Shown here: positions 30,790-64,000 of the stretch, piece by piece
How positions within the stretch are numbered: position 1 is the stretch's first letter
How the letters are laid out: each line of letters begins with the position of its first letter
Assembly (NCBI GenBank): GCA_009760855.2
Contig: WPIO01000001.1
Location: forward strand, 5,912,001 to 5,976,000
Direction of reading: 5' to 3'
DNA length: 64,000 nt
Origin: Cristatella mucedo
Taxonomy: Eukaryota; Bryozoa; Phylactolaemata; Cristatellidae
Translations under genes and position numbers: made by a program
The notes under the pieces: model-generated
Databases searched by the model: none
What the model was told of the DNA's origin: nothing
The model's input: the letters and a program-made list of their open reading frames with translations, nothing else

Positions 30790-31390
30790 TAGCTCGGAAG
30801 CTCAGATTAGTTCCTGTAACTAAATCGGATTTCGGAGAAAAATCTGGATCTTTCTTTGATGAAATAAAAAAATTCCAAAACATAGTCAAAAGTCAGCCAT
30901 ATATTGATACGGCTGCGTCCAATATCTCAAGAGGGTAACAGTACAGCTCCGTACATGCATCAATACACATCAGGCGTTCAAGGTATCTTTTAGCATATGC
31001 CTATACAATATAAGAAAGAACACAGCAGACCTTGTTTCATTAGCGGAAACGGCAAGAAATCTGTGTATGGTATAATGTATATTGTTGCATTAAATTGCCG
31101 GCTAAGCAATTGCTGGTCAATAATAAAATTCATTAATCATTAGTCAAGTAATTGTATTCATTAATTATTAAAAGTCTATTTCAATCTTTTGTAGAGTTGT
31201 ATGGATTGTAGAAATGCCCCGAAGTTTGCTATCCCAAAATGTGGCTGTAGCTGAGTGAACACTCAAAAAACTTCCTTTTCTGCTCGACTGACCCTTCCAA
31301 AAGACAAAAGGGTAAGAGTGCACCCGCTTTAACATATTCAGACCTTCTTTATTATTTGCTCTGATGCCACTGCCATCATCTCCAACCTCA
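30790..31390. other. Intergenic, nothing recognised
   Basis: AT-rich, stop-filled sequence between LINE-A and a microsatellite. No exon or repeat is identified. Confidence 0.45.
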
Positions 31391-31397
31391 TATCCAA

Positions 31398-31562
<165 letters not shown>

Positions 31563-33095
31563 AACCGCATTTCAAATAGAGTAGCAAGTCAAAGATCTAG
31601 GAAGATAGTGTAATCCAAAAACAGATTTTTAGTGGTGCACCTGAAGAAGGAAACCTATATTGCCTCAATCGAAACTATCTCAATGAGTTGATCGGATATC
31701 GTGGCCTCACGAAGTTTAATGCTTTGTTTTTAGACGTCTAGGGCTGAGGCGGAGGATCTCACTGAATGAAACGAGGAAACGTTGCTAGGTTTTCTCAGCT
31801 TCTTCACCCGTCAAGATGAACACTGCTCTGCCGAGACAAGACCAGTCTTTTCGAGAGACTAGAAGTCGTCTGCAGCGCGAGCGAGAGGCGCCTCTTCAGT
31901 GGCAGCCCATCTCGGTGCCTCTGCAGTCTGTGCGGCTGGGCCTTGCCTTGTCCAAGTACCAATATATCAATCTTAGCTCACTTTGTGATCCTTGAAATGA
32001 AAATGAAAATGAAATAAAATTGAAATGAAAATTTGATCCTTGTGATCCATAAAAGCGGATGAAAACAGTTACAAGATCCCCTGGACGCACTGAGATATGA
32101 TACGTTTGGCTGGTAGGCATGCAATACATCAAATAGGGGCGAATTCCTGAATGGTCTTCAAGGTTATTTTACCACGATTTCAAGCTATCCTTGACATTTG
32201 AAATGCCAGAACCGCTGCGTGCAATGCTGCTGGCGAGAATGGACATGGATGACCAAGTTCTCAGAGATAAGCGAATAAGTCAAGCCAGTGAAAATTGTTG
32301 ACCCTAGCAAGATGACGATGTCGAAACTGCATGTCAAGTTTGGCCTCGTGACACAATTTAAACAGCTTTAGATACCGAGTCAGCAGCCTTAGAATACCGT
32401 TGAAACTTCATTCCTCAGCTATACTGCGAAAAGTACCAGCATCTTAGTGGGACTACTTTTAAGATCATCAAATGGCATAAATTTCCAAAACAGCCCACTA
32501 GCATACAGAAATCTGCTTCGATCTGTTTTCCGGGTATTGGTTCGGCCCTGTTTAGGCCACCGTGAGGCCCAAGTGTGCATCCCTAACAAGGAAAAGAACT
32601 GTGGAAGAATGGGCAACCCGATGGCCTTAAGAGTCTATATACGCGTTACTAAACTGTAAAAGTCAAAGGATAACAAATGGTTTTACTCAAACGAGTAAGC
32701 AGAGTGCATCAAGCAGTATTTACCGGACTTTGAATGCCGGTTTCGGCAATATCTAATGAGAATACGGTGGGAGATTTCACTTCAGGGCTAACTCGTGAAC
32801 ATTATTTATATTAAAATCGTATTTCTTAAGAAGATGCTGCCTTTGAAATCTATTTTGATCATGTTCATGGGAAATCAGTATAATTCGATGCTACTTAAAT
32901 TTTTTCTGAGTGTTAACCAAAAGATAGTGATACTCAGATTTGTCTTCAGAAGTTTGAACATTTCGAATAGATTACCGTCTTGGTCACCAGCGCATTTGCT
33001 TAATTAATATTTTTTATTTGCAATATTTCTGAGGTAAAAGCAGCTAATAAAAAATATTAGTGACAAATCAAATTAAATTTGTATCTGAATTTTTA
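31563..33095. other. Intergenic, nothing recognised
   Basis: About 1.5 kb without an exon or repeat family that I can support. A short (GAAAT)n-like stretch lies at 31993-32035. Confidence 0.45.
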
Positions 33096-33099
33096 TTGG

Positions 33100-33650
33100 T
33101 AGGGTAATAATAATAATAATATAAATTCACTTGACAAAGCGCCCTAAGAGAACTTGATCTCTCTCTAGGCGCTTTACATTTGCTGCTAAGTGAAATGCAA
33201 TTGAATGGTAAGTAAAATCATGCTTGAAAAACAAATAAAATGAATAACATGGTTAGGGGTGACATGCACAGGGTCAGCATGCAAATGTGGTAAGTGGCAG
33301 CATGCGCGGTGTCAGAACGCATAAGCACATCAAGGACGAATCACAGGAACCCACTAAATGCTGTCCTAAATAGTTTTTTTTTTTAAGTTCCTTTTAAGTG
33401 TGGTCAGGTCAGGGGATGTTCTGTCGCAGGTCGAGAGGGAGTTCCAGGCTTTGGGAGCATACGAACTAAATGCACGGTCTCCAAAGGATTAGGTTTGTAC
33501 GAGGTATTTCTAGACTGTTGGATTCCGAAAAGCGGGTGGTATGATGCTTGGCCTGATGGGGAAGTATGTCGGAGAGATAGGCTGGAGCCATAGAATGAAG
33601 GGACCTAAAAGTGAGCGACAAAACCTTGAAGTCAATCCGTATACAAGTTA
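33100..33650 (-). mobile_element. LINE-A copy, 3' end only
   Basis: The minus strand reads the last part of the RT frame (33440-33640, WNSLP region seen as AGGGAGTTCCAGGCTTTGGG), the 3' UTR, the tail CTAGAGAGAGATCAAGTTC and (TTA)n at 33104-33122. Strong similarity to 36370-36900. 5'-truncated. Confidence 0.85.
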
Positions 33651-33659
33651 CGCTGAGTA

Positions 33660-36365
33660 AAATGTTTTAGCTAACTTTTAACTATTCTTTTTCATTTCGA
33701 GTGCACTAACTAATTTCGTTGCAACAACATAGGATAGTCTTCGCGTTTAGAGGTTCAGTGAGTCATTGACATTAATCTGAGAGTGGCTGTTGTAAAGTTG
33801 GAGACGTGGAACATAAAATGTCACCATACATGCTTGTCGCAATATTTCTTTCGGAAGGTTTGTCATAGTAAAACTGGCAACTTCCACAATTCGTTTGCTA
33901 GACAGGAGCCAAAGCATAAACGAGGAATCTGGCCAAGTTTGAGAGAATTTCAAAGAAACCTATTTTCATGGAGTTTAGTTAGCAATTACAAGCTGCCGAG
34001 CACACCAAATTATGCGAAGTAGTTGAAGATTTATTAGGAAGGAGAGAAGCATTAATGGTAGCGGCTACGTCCTATACAAGCTGCTTCTCAAGTAAGCAAA
34101 ATAAAGACACCCAACCATAATGAGTTTGCAATTAAGAAGCCCTTTATAGTCTGCTTAAAATTTACAAAAGTGCGAATAAATGATACTGACTAATTAAGAA
34201 CATCCAATTTTAAAATTGGATTGTGTAGTAAAAATAATCATTTATAGAAAAGGTTGCTCAGTTAAAGTAAAGATTATTCGCTTTACAAGAATGTAGACAC
34301 ATGTAGCGTTGATTTTTCAAGTTATTGCTAATTAAAATAATGTCTCTCAAGTCTACTAATATCGGTCGAAAGTGAGCTCAAATTAATATAAATCAGCGTA
34401 GGTAGCGCTCATTACAGTGAAGACCCTACATAGGGCAGCTAAATGACTAATACCAAGGACTGCATTGTAACGTAACTATTGCACAATTTTCCCGTTACTT
34501 CTAGTATTATCAAATACGCTACAGGGAAATGCACAGTATTGTGAACTACCGCTTGGTACCGCTTGGTAATAAAGGATCACCCACTGCAAGAACCAAACCC
34601 ACGACCTGGATCGTGAAGAATGATCACCTTATCAAGTGGCTCTTGTAAAAGAAGAGGCTCTGCTGCCTAAACAATTTCCAATGTATGCAAGACCAGTACG
34701 TAACTGTTGATTCTTTAGCGGGACCTTACCGATAGGTTGAGTGTTTGTGCAAATTGCATATTTATTAGTCCGCAAGAAAAGCATCCTTAAATAGGGACAT
34801 TTTAAATTTAATTTACGATTTAAAAGAATAAAAAGTTTTAGATAGTTCAACCTGCAGTTTTAAGACAGCTTTTGTCGCAGAAACAATGGAAAGTTCTACA
34901 AGTTTTGATTGGCGCATGGGTATAAGGTGGCTGCCAAAATACACATATATTAGTTGCAAATTAGAACTACGTTGAAACGAATTTCAAGGTGCATGGTTCC
35001 GAAACGGTTAATCACCCTGCAAAGTTGAACAATGAGAATGTCTGGAATTCTATTGAGGTAAGCTTTTAGCATTTCCGTGCTGTCTCTGCAAGACAATGTA
35101 AAGCTGAAATCAACATACTTAGCACACTTTTTTGAGCAACATTTTTTGTGTCTCCGTTCGAGTAGATTCTGATCAACGCAGTGCTATGAGTGCTGAATAT
35201 TAATAAGAGTGTTTAATTACAGTCGACTCGGCGAATAAGAATGTCGGACATATGAATACTTCGCTTATAACAATAGCGATTCCGAGCCTCAGATTTAGCC
35301 AAGCTAAAGCGAGACGGTTTACTGAAAGTGCACGGTCTCTTTCTAGCAGAAGGAAATGTCAGCGACTCAGTTGAGTGCAATCTTTCGAAAGAGTCACCGG
35401 TGGGAGCTCTCTTTAATAGTCGGCGGAAAGAAGCGCCCCCTGGAGTGGTACGAGAGTGTAAAGTTTGGATGCTGCGCATGCAGATGGAGAGCGTTGCTAT
35501 AGCCTTTACGCTTGCCTCTTCGAAACATGTACACATTTGCCTTAGACGAGGATTACGAATGCCACCACCAATATGGAGAGCCAAATGTTTACATCTTCAC
35601 GAGCCAGCCGATCCGGGTCGATGCTCAGCCGAGCAATTACTTTTTGTGCACTTAGTTGCTATTCCTCCATACCTAACGTCGCCGATCTCAGGTCATTGAA
35701 ACTTTTAAACCGAGATTCTGCGTCAAATATTTGATAGAACTTGCTTTTCGGATAAAAATATTTTCAGTGATACTTAGCAGTGGTTTTGCATGCAAATAAT
35801 GCTACGTTTTCTTGCTAAATTATTCTGTGGACGCTCCACTGACTTCGTTTCCCAAAATCCGTTTCCACCGTGAGTCATCATTGATCCCATGTCTGAGAAT
35901 TTTAATCGATTGTGTGCAACGGCATTTCATTAAATTGATCATGCAATGAAAAGTGGCACAACAGATACTGAGCCAAACGAGTCTTCTTGGCTTCAAATCC
36001 GCAATTTGTTATGGAGCAACAGCAATAGTCTGTCTCCAAGATGCACGCCCGGAAATTTTGCTGCTTTCATTTTCCACGGTCGACAGAGGGAGCTTGAAAG
36101 ATGGTATATATTCAAAGCACTCTCTGGTTATAAGCGCTTCTGATTTGTATATGTAGGGATGTAGGCGCATTGCCTTAGCCTTTGCAAAATTTTACTATAG
36201 CAAGCTAGGCTTACTGATATGGTAAATGAAAACTTGCATAGATAACTGCTTACAGGAACGCATACAGGTGTCATGCAGAGCAGAGGACATAGTAGGTATT
36301 AAGAAATTCACACAGACGTGTTCAAGAAGCTACAATTAGCATATACGTGCAAGGCGGCTGCAAGT
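33660..36365. other. Intergenic, one SINE-B fragment inside
   Basis: No exon is recognised in about 2.7 kb. The only repeat I see is SINE-B-like sequence at 34565-34625. The frames at 35213-35699 overlap on both strands, which argues against coding. Confidence 0.4.
34565..34625 (-). repeat. SINE-B body fragment
   Basis: TAATAAAGGATCACCCACTG and then AACCCACGACCTGGATCGTGAAG correspond to 948-1005 (CAATAAAGGATCAAACACGG, ACGAACTGGGTCGTGAAG). Same orientation as that copy. Confidence 0.5.
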
Positions 36366-36369
36366 GTAC

Positions 36370-38218
36370 AATAATAATAATAATAATAATAATAATGCCC
36401 TTTATATAGCGCCCTCAGAGACCTCAGCCTCTTTCTAGGCGCTTTACATTTGCTGCAAAGGGAAATGCAATTGAATGGTGAGTAACATCACGCTTGATAA
36501 ACAAACAATATGAATAACATGGTTAGGGGTGAGATGCACAGGGTCAGCATGCAAATTTGGTTACTGGCAGCATGCACAGTGTCAGCACACATAAGCACAT
36601 GAAGCACGAATCACAGGGACCCACTAAATGCTGTCCTAAATAGGTGTGTTTTTAATTTCTTTTTAAATGTGGTTAAGTCAGGGGATGTTCTGACGCAAGT
36701 CGGGAGGGAGTTCCAGGCTTTGGGGGCATACGAACTAAATGCACGGTCTCCAAAGGATTTGAGGTTTGTACGAGGTATTGGTAGACTGTTGTATTCCGAA
36801 AAGCAGGTGGTACGATATTTGGCCTGGTGGGGGGGGGGGGTAGATCTGAGAGATAGGCTGGAGCCAAAGAATAAAGTCACCGAAAAGTGAGCAATAAAAC
36901 CTTGAAGTCGATCCGTTCCTTGACTGCGAGCCAGTGCAGGTCGGCAAGAAGTGATGTGATGTGGCAACTGCGACGCTTACGACAGACAAGCCTAGCTGCA
37001 CAGTTTTGCACCAGCTGCAATCGCCTGATCGCACATGCCGGTAGGCAAGTAAGATGTGAGTTGCAGAAGTCGAGACCAGATGTCGCGAATGCATGGACCA
37101 ACTTAAACGTGCTATCCTTATCTAAACACACCCAAATTTTAGCAATGCTATGTAGCTGAAAGTAGGCAGACTTGACTGTGGAGTTGATGCGGTCGTCTAA
37201 CGAGAGGTCACTATTGAGCATGACACTTAGATTTCGAGCTGATACAATAGGAGATATGCTGGCAGAGCCAATTTTGAGCATAAGCTTTTCCAATTTCTGA
37301 ATCACACTGGGTTTGCCCATAACTAGTAAGTTAGTTTATCATCGTTTAGTTTTTGAAAATTTGCTGCCGTCCATGTGCGAGTGTCATCAATACATGCAGC
37401 AAGTGAGTTGAGAGAATTTGAGGCGCTTGACGGCTTCGAGGGATCAAAGCAAAGGTACAACACAGTGTCATCCGCATAGAAGTGAAAGCCTAGATTGTGC
37501 TTGGCAATCACATCAGCAAGAGGGAGAGATATAACCGTGAAAAGAACCGGACCTAGCAAGGAGCCATGAGGTACCCTATATTTCAGAGGTACCTCGGATG
37601 ATCTTTGTCCATTCACGTCAATACTCTGGAGACTCCCACTGAGATAGGACCTGAACCACTGCAGAGCAGTGCCAGTGATGCCCAGGCGAGATGATAGGCG
37701 CTCTAGAAAAACTTTGTGATCGATGGTATCAAAAGCTACCAAAAGATCGAGAAAAACAAGCAGAGACACTCTACCTATGTCTGCATTCCTAAGTAGGTCG
37801 TTGCATACTCTAAGCATTGCTGACTCTGTGGATTGATTTGCTCTAAAGCCAAATAGGAACTTACTAGCAAGGCTTGAAGTTTCGATATATGAGTTAAGCT
37901 GGTCTGCCACGACCCGTTCCTGTGTCTTTGATAGGAATAATAGAAGGGAGACCGGGCTGTAGTTGCTCAAGTTCTCTTGGTCCAGTGTCGCTTTCTTGAG
38001 AAGTGGCCCGACTACAGCTTTTTTGAAAGATGCTGGGACCTGACCTGATGCTAATGACATATTAATGATATTAGTTATGCATGGCAGCAGCAGATCAATG
38101 CAACGTAGGAGCAGGATGGTGGGAATAGGGTCCAGAGGACTTGTTGTCTTCTTTGATTGAGATACGAACTTCAGGACTAGATCACTAGTGACATTCTTAA
38201 ATGTAGACATTGAGGTGC
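36370..38218 (-). mobile_element. LINE-A copy, best-preserved reverse transcriptase
   Basis: The minus strand from 38210 to 37323 is open for 295 codons. It includes SPLDPIPTILL, SYSPV-type box NYSPVSLLLFLSK, the palm LVFLDLLVAFDTIDH, LKYRVPHGSLLGPVLF and the catalytic YADDTVLYL (about 37455-37480). A stop near 37323 separates it from a second frame (37320-36877) with the domain after the palm, including ACAIRRLQLVQN. The C-terminal FGDRAFSSYAPKAWNSLP follows (36700-36760), then the 3' UTR and tail, with (TTA)n shown as (AAT)n at 36371-36394. 5'-truncated at 38218. The best reference copy of the family in the window. Confidence 0.9.
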
Positions 38219-38633
38219 AAGGCTATTTGATGCCAATCTGACGTGCATTAAAGCACTACTTAAGCTGCAGGGCTGTGGTAGAGGTAAAGGTGCACGGAAG
38301 TCAAAGGAATTGTTTCCGATAAAAAAAAAACAGATCAAAGCTCAGTATATATGCCAAGATAACAAGCCTAACAATGTGACAGACCAACACCAAAGGAAGC
38401 CGATGAGAATGGACTTGAGGAACTTAACTTAAACATTGACTTTATAATGCGACTGAATATTTTACAAAATATAGAGCGCACTTTATTATGTGCAGCAATG
38501 GCTTGCATACCCTAATTCTAAGAAACGAACTAATTTAGGCTACTTATTGAAATAGCTGCGAACCTTATGGTAAAGTGTTCCGAGCAAGCGTCACTTTATT
38601 GCTCAAAATCAGACAGTTTCTGATGGCTAGGCA

Positions 38634-39400
38634 TAATAATAATAATAAATATAATAATTATGCACTTGATAAAGTGCTCTCAGAGAACTCAATCTCTTTC
38701 TAGGCGCTTTGATGTCATAAGTGCAGAGACTAAGTTCCCGAGGCACCCTTATCGAATTGCCATACAATTTTTCAGCATCGCATCCTTGAAAGTTGGCAAT
38801 GTCTGTACTGTGGAGTGGACGATGCAATCCAAGGCTATTTTGAAGCCCAGGTTACAGCACTCCACATTGAGGCTGTAGGGGATTGCTGGCAGAACCACGT
38901 TTGAGTTGAAGGCTTTCCAATTTCCGAGTGATGCTAAGTTTAGCTAGTGGCTATGAGATTGGTTTGACTGTCATTCATTTTGACAAAGGTAGCCGCCATC
39001 ATATACCCGAATGACAGCTAAACGAGCCGGTAGTGGTCGAGAGAGCTTGATATGTTGGAAGGCAGTGAGAAATCGACGAAGAGGTACAACTGTGCATCAT
39101 CTGCATCTAAATGAAACGACTAGACTTTGAGCTTGGCGATTGAACTGGCAAGAGATTTATTGTGCATTAAAAAAAACTCAGTCCAGAAAAAATGTCTGGA
39201 GCACACCTACACGTTAAAAGCTTATAGAATGATCGTTGGCTGTTGAAATATTCGCTCTTGCTTCAAATTAGGATGAGACCAAAGTCGTTGACGTGCAATG
39301 CCTATCACGACGCCCAGGCATCGTGATAGGCACTCAAGAAAGACTTGGCAGTCAAATATATAGTAGGCACTGCAGAGAGATCCGGAAGAGCTTGCAAAGA
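38634..39400 (-). mobile_element. Old degenerate LINE-A-like copy
   Basis: The tail (AAT run, then TCTCTTTCTAGGCGCTTTG at 38690-38712) is followed by weakly conserved RT. The clearest relic is the minus-strand reading HLDADDAQLYLF near 39065-39110, corresponding to YADDTQLYL. Much more diverged than the other copies. Confidence 0.6.
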
Positions 39401-41555
39401 GACGAGTTAATTCAACATTAAACCAAGCCTGGCCGAGCCCTCTGCAAAGAGACTAGAAAGCTATCGGACGGGCGCCTGTGCTGCTTGTACACCACTAAAT
39501 ACGTCACAAAGGCGCGCCCAGTCCTGAAAGCCTCGACTGACCCTCCCTGACTGGGAGCACGCTCCTTCCGTAAAGCGTGGCACTCACCCTGGTGACGACT
39601 CTGAGACGGAAGCGACAGCCAGTGCTCCGTGTCGTCGGATTCGGTTTTCAGCTTGGGGGCTGAACTGCCCCGAGCTTAATGCTTACAGTGGCACGAATGG
39701 TAATTATTTTAGGCCACGTTACGTAAGATGATTTGCACATTGCACGAATCCTTCGTATACTTAATGATTGTAGGAGTCATGTTTGCTCGCTTTAAAAAAA
39801 AGATCCGACTGAATCGCACTGTACTGTAATATTAATGGGTGCCTATATCGTGCCCGAGTCTTTACTTTTGAATAAATTGTAAGTGTAGCAAATGAAGTCG
39901 ATCAGTACTGAGCTGAGGCTCTATGCTTTTACTACTACTTGCTACTTAGTAGATGTTCGAGAAACTCCCGTAACTAAGAACCCAAAACGAATCTTCAGTA
40001 ACTAAGGGCATGGCCATGCTTAATCTACGAGACAGTGGCAATCGCGTGGCTAAAGGTCACTCTGGTATCAGAACTTACTCATGTTGTAGCTACAAAGTGG
40101 CGACACGAAAATCCACCTGGAATTTCTGTAGATTATCGCCCACTAAATAACTGCTTAAATTAGACCTGATGCAGCGACTACTAGTTTGGTTTTTTGAGGT
40201 AGCTGCATTTAAAAATCTTGCTGGTACTTTCTTGTGGATAGCATAGCCGCATTAATGTTAAGGTACGTGGACGTGCTGTTATCCTTTGATGAATTGACCA
40301 ATGCATATATGTTGTGTAGCTGCTGAAAAACTGAGCAATTAATGACAGGCCTTAGATTAAGCCTAACTTTGAATAATGAGAAAGAAAAACCTACCGTCGT
40401 AATACTGCTGACTCCTCGAGCTAGTGCTTGCATTGGCTTTTTAGGCAGCCCAAGGGAAAGCTTGACTAGAGCAAAATGCTCTAGCAAATTCGATTTGACT
40501 TAATTCCAAGGTGTAACCGTATCGATTTTCGTTGTGACATATTGTTGTCGGCATAACACCGACGTACATTGGAGCTGCTTCATCAGTATGTTGGAAGTCT
40601 TTCAAGCTGCTAGCTCTACTAGCTCTGGTCGCGAGTATACGTGGTCTAGCAGTTGTTACTTGAATTGCAATTGTGCGGATGCGAGATGCGATTTTGTAAG
40701 TCGGCTGAGGATTGGAGATTGAAGAATCGAAAATGGAGATTTTTCGAAGTGCTGTGTGAGTTCGCCACAGTGCCACCAGCCGTGAGACTGCTCGGCTTGT
40801 CATCGTAGCTGTCCGCTGCAGATGGGGTCACTTGCGATTTTAACAACTGAAAACTGACCTGGAGTAGTCTGGTCAGTGGCTCAGCTCAGACGACCCCCCT
40901 GTCTCAGTCAAAAGCTCGGTTCGGTGCACAAGCTACGAGCGAGCTTCGGCTGCGACAAATCGATTCTCGAAAGTCAAGAAGGCAGGGCTGAACTCTCGGC
41001 ACTTGAATGCAACCTTTGATGTCGAAATTTGCTTCGAAGCCACTGCTCCACTGCTTAGCTTTGGCTCAGACTAACTTTTTCTGTTCACCATAGTAGACAA
41101 GATATGTTCCTAAGCCGGAGCCATTTTCCTGTAAAGGATATTGCTATTATCCAGTACCAAATTCCACAGGTGAAATATCATTTAGGATAATTCACGGACA
41201 GCCATTTTTGAGGGGTGGAGCGTGATGCTGCTGCTTGCAGCTGCAGTGGCCTATGCCTCTGCTGACCTCTCCATGCCGCCACATTAGATCGTCCAGGGGG
41301 CGTTTCGGCAGACCTCGGCCTCTGCCAACAAAGACGGGCATTCTTCTGCTGCCGTTCAGAGGCAGTTCTGTCTCTCGCGTCGAGACGGGCGGCAGAGCAG
41401 CTCAGCTGGCCAGGACATGGTTCGCAAGAGTGAGTCCCAGTAAGTGAGAGGAACGCATTTTAGCGGCTCCAGCTAGTGCTGCAGCTAGGATGTCCTATGA
41501 CTGACGATAAGATTGCATGCTCATCTTTCGTCTTCCTCGCACAGCCTCGACCTAT
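39401..41555. other. Intergenic, nothing recognised
   Basis: No exon, RNA or repeat family is identified with confidence. It probably contains the promoter or a 5' non-coding exon of the M13 peptidase gene downstream, but I cannot place either. Confidence 0.35.
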
Positions 41556-41556
41556 C

Positions 41557-41829
<273 letters not shown>

Positions 41830-41971
41830 CTATCTAAAACTGTCTGGCACCAACATTTCGTGATGCATCTTTCACAAGTGCCTGTCTTTCGACCTCTCGC
41901 ATTACTTGTACATGGCGGCATTTATGTTATGGTTTGAGATCCAAGCCGTGAACTCCATTTGCCTGCCTTCT

Positions 41972-63551
<21,580 letters not shown>

Positions 63552-64000
63552 GTAAATGATTCTGGCAAACGTCACTCTGAGCAGATAACTTTTCCAAGAG
63601 ATAATGAATCAATTTTCTTATCTTTTATCGTTTGGCTCACAGTTGAAACCATCTGACTGTTAACTTCCGTATAGCTAGCTGTACGTAGGCTCTGATGCAA
63701 CGGGCACGATTGGATAATTATCGTATGCTGGTATGATGGAAATCTATGTCAGAGTTAAAATTGTTGGCCTTGGAACGTAGCGATCATGAGAATGGTTTTA
63801 CATAAATAGACCAGAATTAAGGCCCTGATTTGTGCCCTGCCTGACTTTTTCGACTCAAGTCATCTCGAGGAAGAGCAGTCACCTTAAAAAACTGAAAGGA
63901 GCTTTTGGGGGTTATCATTTTCACGTTATAATTTCAGAAAAGACTTGGAAACTTGTGGCACATCGCAACTAGAACAGACTCAAGCTTAAACGTGTAAATA

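Noticed and set aside
35213-35699. Two overlapping 123-codon frames on opposite strands
   Set aside because: No motif, no splice context, and mirror-image openness is typical of chance in a GC-richer patch.

Overview
This is nuclear DNA of a multicellular animal. The evidence is one protein-coding gene split into at least 15 exons with GT-AG introns and matching phases, an intronless alpha-tubulin-type gene, several non-LTR retrotransposon (LINE) and SINE families, hAT DNA transposons and abundant (CT)n, (TA)n and (GT)n microsatellites. I cannot name the species. The mix (CR1/L2-like LINEs, tRNA-derived SINEs, a SPIN-like hAT MITE, a Polinton/adintovirus-like element) fits an invertebrate, perhaps a spiralian, but that is only an impression.

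Layout. 1-10.4 kb is repeat-rich and non-coding: a LINE-A tail, a tRNA-Ser-derived SINE next to a 186-bp SPIN-like MITE with target duplications, a LINE-A reverse transcriptase copy (4.4-6.7 kb) carrying a SINE-A insertion, and another SINE-A at 9.0 kb. 10.8-12.6 kb is a very GC-rich, intronless alpha-tubulin-like gene with a rewritten acetylation loop and a long basic Ser/Arg tail. 12.7-13.55 kb holds microsatellites, an orphan hAT end and a 139-bp foldback hairpin.

13.55-24.97 kb is a strongly AT-rich, compact block of virus-type genes on both strands: protein-primed family B DNA polymerase, a protein of about 28 DYxKV-like pentapeptides, two tandem paralogous small proteins, several orphans, a phage-fibre-like protein, an HNH+AP2 homing-endonuclease-like protein, a parvovirus VP1-type PLA2-like protein, an adenain-like protease and a FtsK/HerA-type packaging ATPase. 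It is a decayed Polinton/Maverick- or adintovirus-like element. No integrase or major capsid gene is seen, and the right end is cut off by a hAT element. Its genes share a short motif, TATAGAAATG or close to it, that places the start codon a fixed distance from a TATAG core on both strands. This is the most interesting signal in the window.

24.98-28.40 kb is a broken Charlie/GTF2IRD2-like hAT transposon. 28.4-41 kb is a patchwork of LINE copies (one with a LINE-B copy nested in it), microsatellites and unassigned DNA. From 41.97 kb to the right edge runs a neprilysin-like M13 zinc metallopeptidase gene on the + strand: a transmembrane exon, a 7.1-kb intron full of repeats, then 14 more exons through HExxH at 63.53 kb. 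The gene continues beyond the window.

The LINE-A and SINE-A families share a 3' hairpin tail, so LINE-A enzymes probably moved SINE-A. All identifications come from reading motifs; no database search was possible.
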